A stretch of 64,000 nt of DNA, taken from positions 185,901-249,900 of the forward strand of contig NZ_LIFX01000012.1 in the NCBI RefSeq assembly GCF_001297775.1. Direction: 5' to 3'. Of the stretch, positions 47,858 through 56,826 are shown one piece after another. Within the stretch, counting starts at the first letter, position 1; each line of letters begins with the position of its first letter. The stretch comes from Trabulsiella odontotermitis (GTDB lineage Bacteria; Pseudomonadota; Gammaproteobacteria; Enterobacterales; Enterobacteriaceae). Made by a program: the position numbers and the translations under genes. The notes beneath the pieces were generated by a model that saw nothing but the letters and a program-made list of their open reading frames with translations, was not told the origin of the DNA and searched no databases.

Positions 47858-48313
47858 TCAGCGTATCATGCCAATTAAACATCCGAGGTACCCAGCCCGG
47901 CTTAACCACAAAAATGGGCTGGTGAGGCCAGACCGACGAATATTGGTTAATTCCCTCATGGGTGCAAGGCCATCATTTTTGATAACAACATCCTTTGCAC
48001 CATAGCGGCAATGCATTATCAGAAAGAAAATCCCAGCAATCCCTAAACCAAAATAACTTTCAGGGCTACCCCAAAAATTGGTCCGTAATTTTAAATAGGT
48101 GAGCCCCCAGATGCTCAGTAAAAAGACCATAAAAGAACATGCAGCAATATTCATATCACGTTTACTGCTCAGTCCAAAAAAGAGCGCATCAAAAAAACAC
48201 ATCGGGGTAAAAGGTGATTGGACGCTTCTTCCTGTCGCTTTACTAAACCGATAAAACATAACCGTTCCGACCGCAAAAGCGGAAAGTGCAATACCTAACA
48301 ACACATAAATCAT
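47858..48313 (-). CDS. Putative membrane immunity protein for CdiA-CT
   Basis: Protein of 151 residues with about four hydrophobic segments (MIYVLLGIALSAFAVGTVMFY, SFMVFLLSIWGLTYL, FGLGIAGIFFLIM, AGYLGCLIGMIR). It begins four bases after the end of the CdiA fragment, the usual place for the cognate cdiI. An integral-membrane immunity protein would fit a membrane-acting toxin. Family not recognised. Confidence 0.6.
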   Translation of the reverse strand: MIYVLLGIALSAFAVGTVMFYRFSKATGRSVQSPFTPMCFFDALFFGLSSKRDMNIAACSFMVFLLSIWGLTYLKLRTNFWGSPESYFGLGIAGIFFLIMHCRYGAKDVVIKNDGLAPMRELTNIRRSGLTSPFLWLSRAGYLGCLIGMIR

Positions 48314-48317
48314 TTGG

Positions 48318-49857
48318 TTAGTCCTTTTTGATAGGCCAAGAGATTAGTTCGGTACTACCAGAGCCGTTAAGCTCTGGCTGGTTGTTACTGTTTTCACTTT
48401 GTCGGATACTCGTACCAATCCCTCCACCAACTCTGAAAGAGCCACCAATGCCGTCTTTACCAATACTCCCTTCAAGTGAAAAAATACCAGCCGATATGGC
48501 ACCAGAATAATCATAGGTAGGATTGAAATCTTTAATCGGGTAAGGTCCAAAAGTCAAACCGGCAGACGCATCTGTACGCCACCCTAACACCTTCGTAACC
48601 CCACCATTAATTGCAAATTTATCCTCTGAAAGTACACCTTCCAGATACCCTCCTGCGACATAACCTCCAGCGACCTGGCCTTTTATATCTCCATGAATTT
48701 TTGCAGTATCCCCTACTGACGGGCCGATATGTGATTTGTCTACCGCTTTGATAATTTCATCGTTAGTGACCCCTTTATCGCCGAGATCAAAAGCCAGAGA
48801 TGCATCCTGCTGTACGCGAGGCGGCACAAACTCAGACATTGAGTTATTCTCTGTCGAGTTTTTCCCCGCCTGAGCCCCAGTCAATGCACCGGCTGTACTG
48901 TTGCCAGCAATCCCCCCTGCAAGACCAGACGCTACGGTGCTGAGTGCCACAATCAGCTGTTTCTGTTCTTCGCTCAGCTTATCTTTCGGGATATTTGGGA
49001 AGAGCTGGTGCGCAATCAGTTCTCCGGTTACCGCTCCCGCTGCACCTGCGGCGGCACTGCCACCGTTCAACTGAGCGGTGACTGCACCCAGGATGGCATG
49101 AGCAACGGCTTTTGCTGCCTCATTATTGTCAATCCCCATGCCATGACCGATAAGGTATGCCAGCTCCGGTGCAGATGCCCCGGCCAACGCCCCGGCGATA
49201 TTTCCGCCCGCCAGCCCCTGAAGCGCCGCGGTCGCTGCCTGAATACCACGCTGCAAATCACTACCGGTACCATAATCCTGCATGGCAGTCCGGCCTGCCT
49301 GGTCTGCAATTTGCTCTTGCGTCGGGTTGCTGTTACCTTCCTTCAGCAGCTTGTCTTTCGCCGCCGCCAGCGCTGCAGGATCTTTCATTGCTTTCGCTTT
49401 AGCAATCTCCCCCTGCGTCCTCGCAATGTCCATGGCCTGACTGCCAATCTCTCCAATCAGCTGAATTTCCTGCAGGCGGTTCTGTTCTTTCTCCTTGTCA
49501 AATATCGGGCTGATGCTGCCGTTGGCATGTTCCGTGTCGCGGCTCAGGTCCGCCACATCCTGTTTCTGGTTGTCCTTGTCACGGATGATGATGGTGCCGT
49601 CGCTTACTGCTGCCTGGGTGGTACCTTCTGCATGACCGCTGTTACCACCTCCAGCCAGCAGGGTGTTTGCCATGTTTCCGGCGAGCTGCTTGTCGATACC
49701 GCTACCCGTACTGAAGCCAGCCCCCTGGTGCTCGGTTTTGTAGTCGGCTTTGTTGTGAATGTCGCTGAAACCCAGCGTGTCGGTATCCAGCCGGTTTTTA
49801 TCTGCCGGACCGGTGGAGGCTATCACGCCGCCATCCAGTTGGGTGTGGTTAGGTGAT
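48318..49857 (-). pseudogene. cdiA: 3' remnant of cdiA (filamentous haemagglutinin/CDI effector)
   Basis: Frame beginning at the junction with cdiB and reading [23 protein letters not shown]...[13 protein letters not shown], a typical late-FHA segment of CdiA. It continues through the Ala/Gly-rich pre-toxin region to a degenerate VENN motif (TENN) and a unique 174-residue C-terminal tip ending SWPIKKD. The signal peptide, TPS domain and most of the repeat filament (thousands of bp in intact cdiA) are missing. The frame stays open for over 500 codons, suggesting either a recent deletion or continued use. Confidence 0.85.
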
Positions 49858-50895
49858 ACCAGCGGTAAGCCCGGTTTTGATGTCGCCATTGCGGAATACC
49901 ACCCACGAGCCGGTGAGGCGGTGAGTTTCGCTGTCACCAGTGGAGCGCCACGGCCAGCCGTTGTTATCAATGGTGCTGAGGTAATTGCTCCAGCTGTAGC
50001 TGTAGTCGAGCAGGCCGTAGCCGTACGGCACGCTGACGCCCGCGGCAAAATTTTGCGCGTCTTTCGAGTCTGAAAAATCGCTGCTGCGCCCGCCGCTGAC
50101 GAACCATTTATCCGCCAGACCGAGCAGGTTATTGCCGGTCAGCGCGCCGCTGAACTGGCCGGTGCCGGTGCTTTTCTGCCCGCTGTTGTCGAAACTTACC
50201 GAACCACTAAGCGGAAATTCCGGGGCAGCGGTGAGATTGACAATCGACCAGCCCTGCGACTCACCCGGCTGGATTTCAATCTCCACCGGAACCTGTCGCA
50301 CGCGGTTCAGTTGCTCCATACCCTGTTCGATGTCGCGCAGGTTAAGGATTTTTCCTTCCAGCCCGGGAAAAGTCATGGCGAGCGTCCGCTGCGGCACGCC
50401 TTCGAGGCGGATTTGCTGCAACCGGCCTTCCAGCACCGTGAGGTACAACACGCCGGAGGAGAGGTCCTGCTCAGTCAGAAAAGCGCGGCTGGTGATATAC
50501 CCGCGGCTGATGTACCAGTCGGAGACGGCGTTAGTGACCTGCGTCAGTCGTGCCATGTCCAGGCACTGGTTCAGCCACGGGGCGGTAACGGTATCGGCGT
50601 CGCGTGAAGAGAGCAGGGTGGCGCCACGCACCTCAATACAGGAAATGGTAAAGCACGGGCCTTCTGTGGTCGGCGTCACGGCAGGCGCTGACGAGCGGGG
50701 CAGCGGGGTGCTGCGCTCCAGTTCATCACGCTGACGCTGGTTCTGCTCAAGCAACTGTTGTTGCTGCTGCTGAATAGTATCGCGGTCAGCAGGGGAAAGC
50801 GGAGCCGCCGTGGCACGAGAGAAAGCTACCGCCAGAATGGCGACACAGAAGAGGCACCTGACGCCGGAAAATCCGCGTAGTGGCTTCCCGTCCAT
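49849..50895 (-). pseudogene. cdiB: Truncated cdiB/FhaC-type outer-membrane transporter
   Basis: First 348 codons of a two-partner secretion transporter: signal peptide ending ATAAPLS, an N-terminal helix rich in Gln, two POTRA domains (CFTISCIEVRGATLL; YLTVLEGRLQQIRLEG), and the first barrel strands (SVSFDNSGQKSTGTGQ). It stops at TAA 49849-49851 right after TGLTAGIT, where intact homologues continue for some 200 residues. The stop is created at the fusion with cdiA sequence. The truncated barrel should not function. Confidence 0.87.
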
Positions 50896-51210
50896 TGCTT
50901 ATCCTTAAGATTAATTTCGTATGAAATGTGGGCGCAAAATAAGACAGAAAAATATATTTGTAAATATCTGCAAAGTGACACCATTCGCATTACCAGGGAC
51001 ATCAACATATTGTTCGGAATATTTGACATTATTCAGGTGGCAAACGTGCTTATTAAAACCAGCGTGCGCTGAGTCCTGGCACTCGCGGCCTTGTCACTAA
51101 CTCCACCTTCAGGTTAATCCTTTCCCGTCCCGGAAAAATACGTTTTACTCCGCGAGTAAACTATGATATCACACGTTAAATATGGGTGATTAATTTGTAA
51201 AATAAGCATC
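50896..51210. other. Intergenic region between cdiB remnant and araC-type gene
   Basis: About 315 bp of A/T-rich sequence holding two divergent 5' ends. No gene, repeat or named site was identified. A stretch around 51166-51200 (ATGATATCACACGTTAAATATGGG) may be the araC promoter but is not resolvable by eye. Confidence 0.35.
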
Positions 51211-52110
51211 ATGCCAACATTCAAAAATGTAGATTATTTTTTTGAAAAGCTGGAGACCCAGACCGGGCTTGATTTCATATTACGTGCCAGGGAAGGTGTG
51301 CCGGAAAAAGGGATGTATATAAAACCCCATGTTCATCTTGAACACGAAATTATGTGGTTTTATAAAGCCAGGGGCAGTTATAGCATTGGCAGGGAAAAAT
51401 TTAACATCCAGAATAATACATTAATCTACGTCAGCCCATTAACGCTTCATGATATGGAACTGGAGTTCACCGGCGATCATGAGCGTTTTATTTTGCAGTA
51501 TGATCACACCGTACTCAATAGTTTGCAATATCCAGTCCCGACGATGGAGCCGCATATTGGTATTGTTGCTTATCTGGAAGGGAAGGACGCTGACAGACTC
51601 CATTTTTTATTCCGCTGGTTTGCTGAGATCTATGAGACAGGGCATGCCGGGGATGAAATTAAGCCACTGATGATCCTGTTGCTTAACACCGTGCTTCAGC
51701 ACGCGGCTGTCTCTGATAACGTGTCGGCGGAGACTGATCGCCAGTCCATCTTTGGCCTTATAATCAATTTTATCATTGAGATGGAAAAACGCACGTCGTT
51801 TAACATTAGCCTGAATGACGCAGCTGATTTTGTCGGGTTGTCACCGACTCATTTTTCAAGAGTATTTAAAAAAGTGATGCAGGTCAGTTTTAAGGAGTAT
51901 CTGTTGAGGAAAAAAATCTCGCTGTCAATTCACCTGCTTCGCAATACCGATCTCAGCATCACCGACATTGCCTATAAATGTGAATTCACCGATGCCGCTT
52001 ACTATTGCTATCAATTCAGAAGATTTATTGGTGTTACCCCGAAGAAATTCAGAGAGGGTAGCCTTACCTCAGAACAACTCAAAATGAACGAAACCTCCTC
52101 GCTGAAATAA
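51211..52110 (+). CDS. AraC-family transcriptional activator
   Basis: Regulator of 299 residues. The N-terminal cupin-like ligand domain (KPHVHLEHEIMWFYKARGSYSI) is followed by two helix-turn-helix motifs: LNDAADFVGLSPTHFSRVFK and ITDIAYKCEFTDAAYYCYQFRRFIGVTPKKFRE. It is transcribed toward the glycoside permease and GH43 genes and likely activates them in response to a pentose-containing sugar. Confidence 0.9.
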   Translation: MPTFKNVDYFFEKLETQTGLDFILRAREGVPEKGMYIKPHVHLEHEIMWFYKARGSYSIGREKFNIQNNTLIYVSPLTLHDMELEFTGDHERFILQYDHTVLNSLQYPVPTMEPHIGIVAYLEGKDADRLHFLFRWFAEIYETGHAGDEIKPLMILLLNTVLQHAAVSDNVSAETDRQSIFGLIINFIIEMEKRTSFNISLNDAADFVGLSPTHFSRVFKKVMQVSFKEYLLRKKISLSIHLLRNTDLSITDIAYKCEFTDAAYYCYQFRRFIGVTPKKFREGSLTSEQLKMNETSSLK

Positions 52111-52298
52111 ACATGGTAGATCCCGTCAACATGATGATCTTGCTGAAAGTGTGATCGTCATACATCGCTCCGCGCAAAAAAATTATATAAACGACACGTT
52201 TACATACATTTTTTAGGGTGCGTTGTACTTATCTTTTATATTGAGGCCGGCCCCTCGTTCTTATGAACTCTTAATCCTCTTATGTAAAAGGTATTTTT

Positions 52299-53612
52299 AT
52301 GAATAACCCAGGATTCAAAGAAAAGATCGGTTATGGATTAGGTGATGGGGCATCCAATATTATCTGGCAGACCATAATGCTGTTTATGGCCTACTTTTAT
52401 ACAGATGTGTATGGGTTAAGCGCGTTTCACATGGGAACCATGTTTCTCCTTGTGCGGGCTTTTGATGCTGTCGCAGATGTGTATATAGGCTATCTCGCTG
52501 ATCATACGCAAACCAAGTATGGTCAGTTCAGACCGTATATTCTCTGGTTCTCCCTGCCTTTTGGCATTTTTGGTGCGTTAACTTTTTATACGCCTGATTT
52601 CGGGGAGACCGGTAAGATTATTTATGCTTATGTATCTTACACCGCGTTATCGATTTTTTACTCCCTCGTCAACGTCCCGTACTGCGCATTGATCAACAAT
52701 ATCTCTAATGATGCCAAAGAACGTGTATCAATGCAGTCTTATCGTTTTGCCTTTGCCGCGCTGGGGGGCATTATTGTTTCCGTCGTTGCGCTGCCACTAA
52801 CGAAATTGCTGGGCGCAGGTGATCTGCAGAAAGGCTATTTTCTTGCCATGATTATCATGGGCGGGATCAGTACCATCATGTTTTTTCTTTGTTTTTCCAT
52901 GACCAAAGAGCATTACACGAAAGAGGTGGATAAAAGTCGTAAGTTCCGGGGAATTTATGATGAACTGCTTATTGTGGTTAAAGATCATAACTGGCGTTGC
53001 ATCTTCGCCCTTAACATTGCAAGTCTTATTGCAGGAATATTAAAAACGGGCGGCGCCATTTATTTTGTCAGCTACTACATGAAAAAGCCCGATCTGGTCA
53101 GTATGGTGCTGGTGATTATCCTGTGCACCCGATTTATCGGCGCCATGTCAACGACATTACTCTACAAGAATCTTGATCGCGTATTTGCTTATAAAGCATC
53201 GCTGGTGCTGCAGGCGATTATTCTGGTCGCCCTTTTTGCTGTCCCTTCCGAATACTCGCTGGCGATATGCGCCATTATCTGTTTAATACATTTTGTTGAC
53301 TCCAGCTCCGCGCCCCTGCAATGGAGTTTACTCAGTGACATCATCGACAATGTCGAGAAAAAAGCGAATTTGTCGTTAAGTGGCCTGGTTTTCTCAACGA
53401 ACCTTTTTGCTATCAAGATTGGTATTGCCGTCGGCGGTGCCATCATCGGTTGGCTGTTGACCTTCGGTGGTTATGTCGGCAATGCGGCAACGCAAACCGA
53501 TCTCGCGACGCTGATTGTCAGGTTAATTTTCACCGTCATCCCTGCCGTTTTCGTTCTGATCATGTTCTTCATCATGAATCAATATCGAACCTGTGCACAG
53601 CAAACCCAGTGA
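52299..53612 (+). CDS. GPH-family glycoside:cation symporter
   Basis: Transporter of 437 residues with about 12 membrane segments, of the GPH (MelB/XylP/YagG/YicJ) type: KIGYGLGDGASNIIWQ at the N terminus and YLADHTQTKYGQFRPYILW in the first loop are diagnostic. It is followed by a GH43 xylosidase gene that starts 49 bp later, suggesting uptake of xylosides or xylo-oligosaccharides. Resembles yagG. Confidence 0.9.
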   Translation: MNNPGFKEKIGYGLGDGASNIIWQTIMLFMAYFYTDVYGLSAFHMGTMFLLVRAFDAVADVYIGYLADHTQTKYGQFRPYILWFSLPFGIFGALTFYTPDFGETGKIIYAYVSYTALSIFYSLVNVPYCALINNISNDAKERVSMQSYRFAFAALGGIIVSVVALPLTKLLGAGDLQKGYFLAMIIMGGISTIMFFLCFSMTKEHYTKEVDKSRKFRGIYDELLIVVKDHNWRCIFALNIASLIAGILKTGGAIYFVSYYMKKPDLVSMVLVIILCTRFIGAMSTTLLYKNLDRVFAYKASLVLQAIILVALFAVPSEYSLAICAIICLIHFVDSSSAPLQWSLLSDIIDNVEKKANLSLSGLVFSTNLFAIKIGIAVGGAIIGWLLTFGGYVGNAATQTDLATLIVRLIFTVIPAVFVLIMFFIMNQYRTCAQQTQ

Positions 53613-53661
53613 AGCGCCCCCGTTATTACGCCACCAGTATGACTATTACAGGATGAGTTTT

Positions 53662-55308
53662 ATGACCACAATCGTTAATCCCATTATCCCAGGATTTAAT
53701 CCGGATCCTTCAATAATCAGAGTCGGTGATGCATGGTATCTGGCCACGTCGACCTTTGAATGGTTTCCAGGCGTCTGTCTGTATAAATCATATGATCTCA
53801 AACACTGGCGACTGATTTCCTGCCCGTTGAACCGGAAAAGTCAGTTGGATATGAGAGGAAATCCGGATTCAGGCGGGATCTATGCGCCGTGCCTGAGCTA
53901 TGACGCGGGAACATTTTATCTCGTTTATACCGATGTAAAAAATGTGACCGGCCGTTTCTGGGACACAAATAACTACATCGTGACGACGGATAATATCGAA
54001 GGCGAATGGTCAGAACCGACGTATCTTAACAGCCGGGGAATTGATCCCTCTCTGTTCCATCACAGCGATGGCACGAAATGGCTGGTGAGTATGGAGATGA
54101 GCTACATGGATGGCGGGGAAGCCGGTTTCCCGAAATGGAACGGTATCATCATCCAGCAATATGACGAGCAGCAAAAGACCCTGATCGGAGAGTGCCGCAA
54201 AATCTACGCCGGAACTTCGCTGGGGATCACCGAAGGCCCGCATATTTATGAGCTCAACGGCTGGTACTATCTGCTGGTGGCGGAAGGCGGCACTTTTTAT
54301 AATCACGGCGTCACGCTGGCACGTTCAAAACAGCTGTTCGGCCCTTATGAAACGGACCCCATCGGCCAAATGATGACATCCCGTTATGACTGTCGTCAGC
54401 CGTTACAGCGTGTCGGGCATGCCGATTTGTTTGAAAACGGTCTGGGGGAATGGTTTATCGTGCATTTATGCGGTCGACCGTTGCCCTCGAAAGGACGCAG
54501 TCCGATGGGGCGTGAAACCGCTATTCAACAGGTGTACTGGACCGATGATGGCTGGCTGCGGTTAATCAATAATAAAATCACACCGGATGTAAACGTCCGG
54601 ACACGTCTGGAAGAGCGCCCATGGCCTGAACAACCTGCAAGGGATGATTTCGACAGTCCGGAAATACCGCTTCACTATCAGTCGTTACGCATTCCGTTAA
54701 GTGAGGCGATGTGTACGCTAAAAGAACGACACGGATGGCTGCGATTACGCGGGTATGAATCCCTGAGTTCGCGCCACTATCAGAGTCTGCTGGCGAGAAG
54801 ACAAACCGATTTCACCTTCACTGCGCAAACCTGTGTGGATTTCAGCCCTCGTTCCTTCCAGCAAATGGCGGGTCTGGTCTGTTATTACGACACGACAAAT
54901 TATATTTATTTAAATATCTCCTGTAATGAGCAGGGGGAAAGAACCGTCAATCTGATGATCAATGACCTTAATAAATTTTCATTGCCCACTGGGGAGGGAA
55001 TACAGATACCCAGCGAAGGTCTTGTTTATCTCAGAGTCTGCGTCAAAGATGATGCCGCTAATTTCTACTATTCGCTGGATGAGGAAAAATGGTTCCCGGT
55101 CGGGGGGCATATCGAATACAGCAAACTCTCGGATGAGTATTTTAAAGAGAGAGGTATCGAACGCTTCACCGGCGCCTTTGTCGGCATGTGTTGCCAGGAT
55201 TTCACCGGTGAACATATCTGCGCGGATTTCGATTACTTCGACTATTCAGCGACAGTTTCAGACCATGAACATTCTGCCCCTTTGACGCCGGGGAGTTTTA
55301 GCGCCTGA
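53662..55308 (+). CDS. Glycoside hydrolase family 43 beta-xylosidase
   Basis: Intracellular (no signal peptide) GH43 enzyme, 548 residues, probably releasing xylose from short xylosides. Five-bladed propeller motifs: catalytic base Asp15 in PGFNPDPS, pKa-modulating Asp in GIDPSLFH, general acid Glu in ITEGPHIY. A C-terminal beta-sandwich follows (about residues 320-535). ATG 53662 is chosen because AGGA lies eight bases before; an ATG three codons upstream is too close to that site. Similar to YagH. Confidence 0.9.
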   Translation: MTTIVNPIIPGFNPDPSIIRVGDAWYLATSTFEWFPGVCLYKSYDLKHWRLISCPLNRKSQLDMRGNPDSGGIYAPCLSYDAGTFYLVYTDVKNVTGRFWDTNNYIVTTDNIEGEWSEPTYLNSRGIDPSLFHHSDGTKWLVSMEMSYMDGGEAGFPKWNGIIIQQYDEQQKTLIGECRKIYAGTSLGITEGPHIYELNGWYYLLVAEGGTFYNHGVTLARSKQLFGPYETDPIGQMMTSRYDCRQPLQRVGHADLFENGLGEWFIVHLCGRPLPSKGRSPMGRETAIQQVYWTDDGWLRLINNKITPDVNVRTRLEERPWPEQPARDDFDSPEIPLHYQSLRIPLSEAMCTLKERHGWLRLRGYESLSSRHYQSLLARRQTDFTFTAQTCVDFSPRSFQQMAGLVCYYDTTNYIYLNISCNEQGERTVNLMINDLNKFSLPTGEGIQIPSEGLVYLRVCVKDDAANFYYSLDEEKWFPVGGHIEYSKLSDEYFKERGIERFTGAFVGMCCQDFTGEHICADFDYFDYSATVSDHEHSAPLTPGSFSA

Positions 55309-55339
55309 TTTGACGTAGTGCAAAGATGAGCGGATAACA

Positions 55340-55361
55340 CAGGCTGGCGTGAGCCAGCCTG
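55340..55361. terminator. Bidirectional hairpin between GH43 and GntP-type genes
   Basis: Nine-bp perfect stem CAGGCTGGC / GCCAGCCTG with GTGA loop, between convergent genes. Confidence 0.7.
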
Positions 55362-55373
55362 AATGATGCGGAA

Positions 55374-56723
55374 TTAAATCACCATGCTGGTCAGTAAAAT
55401 AAAGATCAGCCCACAAATCGACAGCAGGGTAGACATCAGCGTCCAGGATAATAAGGTCTCTTTCGTCGTCAGCCCGAAGAAGTCTTTAATCATCCAGAAA
55501 CTGGCATCGTTCACATGCGAACAAATGCATGAACCCGCGCCTGTAGCCAGGGTGATCAGCGCCAGATTGGTCGTCGGATGCGCCGCCAGAAGCGGGATCA
55601 CCAGCCCTGCCGTCGAGATCGCCGCAACCGTTGCGGAACCCAGGCAAATCCTCAGGAACGCGGCCACACCCCACGCCATCAGAATCGGGTTAATATCCAT
55701 GCCCGAAACCATCGTGGAAATAAACTGGCCGACACCGGAGTCGATCAACACCTGTTTGAACGCACCGCCACCGCCAATAATTAATAACAGGCCCGCGATC
55801 CCTGCAATCGCTTTACTGCACGAATCCATCAGTTCAGGGATGGTTTTTCCGCGCCCCACGCCCATGGTGTAAATGGCGAAAAGTAAAGAAATTAGCATCG
55901 CAATGGTGGAGTTGCCTAAAAACAGGAACACGTTATACAGCATGCCAGGTTCACCGGCATTCGCCGGGCGCGCCATCTGCATAATGGTCACCAGCGCCAT
56001 TAATATCACCGGCAACATCGCTGTCAGGAAGCTGATACCGAAACCAGGCATTTCGCTTTCACTAAAGCTTTTGGTAGCACCAAGTGAGGCGATATTCCCT
56101 TCTTTTTTAAACGCATCCGGGATTAAACGCTGGCAGACTTTATTGAGCAATGGGCCACAGATAATAAACGTCGGAATACCTACCGCAATACCGTAAAGGA
56201 GAACGACACCGACGTCGGCACCATATTCTCTGGCAATAACGGTCGGGCCCGGATGCGGAGGCAGGAAACCATGCGCCACCAGTAAACCCGAGAGCATCGG
56301 TACGCACATATACATGGGCGAAATTTTGGCTTCACGCGCGATCGCAAATAAAATCGGTACCAGCAGAATCAAGCCGACTTCAAAAAACAGCGCGATCCCG
56401 ACAATAAAAGCTGAACACACCACCGCCCAGTCCAGTTTTTTAGCGCCAAAATATTTCAGCATGGTCAGGGCAATACGCTGCGCGCCACCTGCATCGGCTA
56501 ATAAGCGCCCCAGCATCACACCGAAGCCAAATATCAGGCCGATATGACCCAGTGTGCCACCCAACCCCGATTCAACAGAAGTAACTACTTTATCCAGTCT
56601 CATGCCACTGGCGATGGCGACGCCAATAGAGACGATAATTAAGGAAACAAAAGTGTTCAGTTTAATTCTTATAGTTAAAAGCAGGAGTACAGCGATACCT
56701 GCCACAACAATCAATAGCGGCAT
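55374..56723 (-). CDS. yjhF: GntP-family sugar-acid permease
   Basis: Inner-membrane proton symporter of the gluconate permease family, 449 residues with about 12 to 14 hydrophobic segments. Family blocks [32 protein letters not shown] and a late [16 protein letters not shown] are present. Gene order IclR-aldolase-dehydratase-GntP and protein lengths match E. coli yjhIHGF, so D-xylonate or a related sugar acid is the likely substrate. Confidence 0.88.
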   Translation of the reverse strand: MPLLIVVAGIAVLLLLTIRIKLNTFVSLIIVSIGVAIASGMRLDKVVTSVESGLGGTLGHIGLIFGFGVMLGRLLADAGGAQRIALTMLKYFGAKKLDWAVVCSAFIVGIALFFEVGLILLVPILFAIAREAKISPMYMCVPMLSGLLVAHGFLPPHPGPTVIAREYGADVGVVLLYGIAVGIPTFIICGPLLNKVCQRLIPDAFKKEGNIASLGATKSFSESEMPGFGISFLTAMLPVILMALVTIMQMARPANAGEPGMLYNVFLFLGNSTIAMLISLLFAIYTMGVGRGKTIPELMDSCSKAIAGIAGLLLIIGGGGAFKQVLIDSGVGQFISTMVSGMDINPILMAWGVAAFLRICLGSATVAAISTAGLVIPLLAAHPTTNLALITLATGAGSCICSHVNDASFWMIKDFFGLTTKETLLSWTLMSTLLSICGLIFILLTSMVI

Positions 56724-56826
56724 AATGTCCTCTCATTCTTCAGAAAATTATCCACCCTAATCCAGACTGAATGCGTATTATTGTTGCACTCAGTCTGAAT
56801 TATTCAGGATAAAGGTGTTATTTATT

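Noticed and set aside
49849..50048. N-terminal part of the long frame over the cdiA remnant as real protein
   Set aside because: These codons are cdiB sequence in the wrong frame; true CdiA similarity begins only at the junction near 49857.
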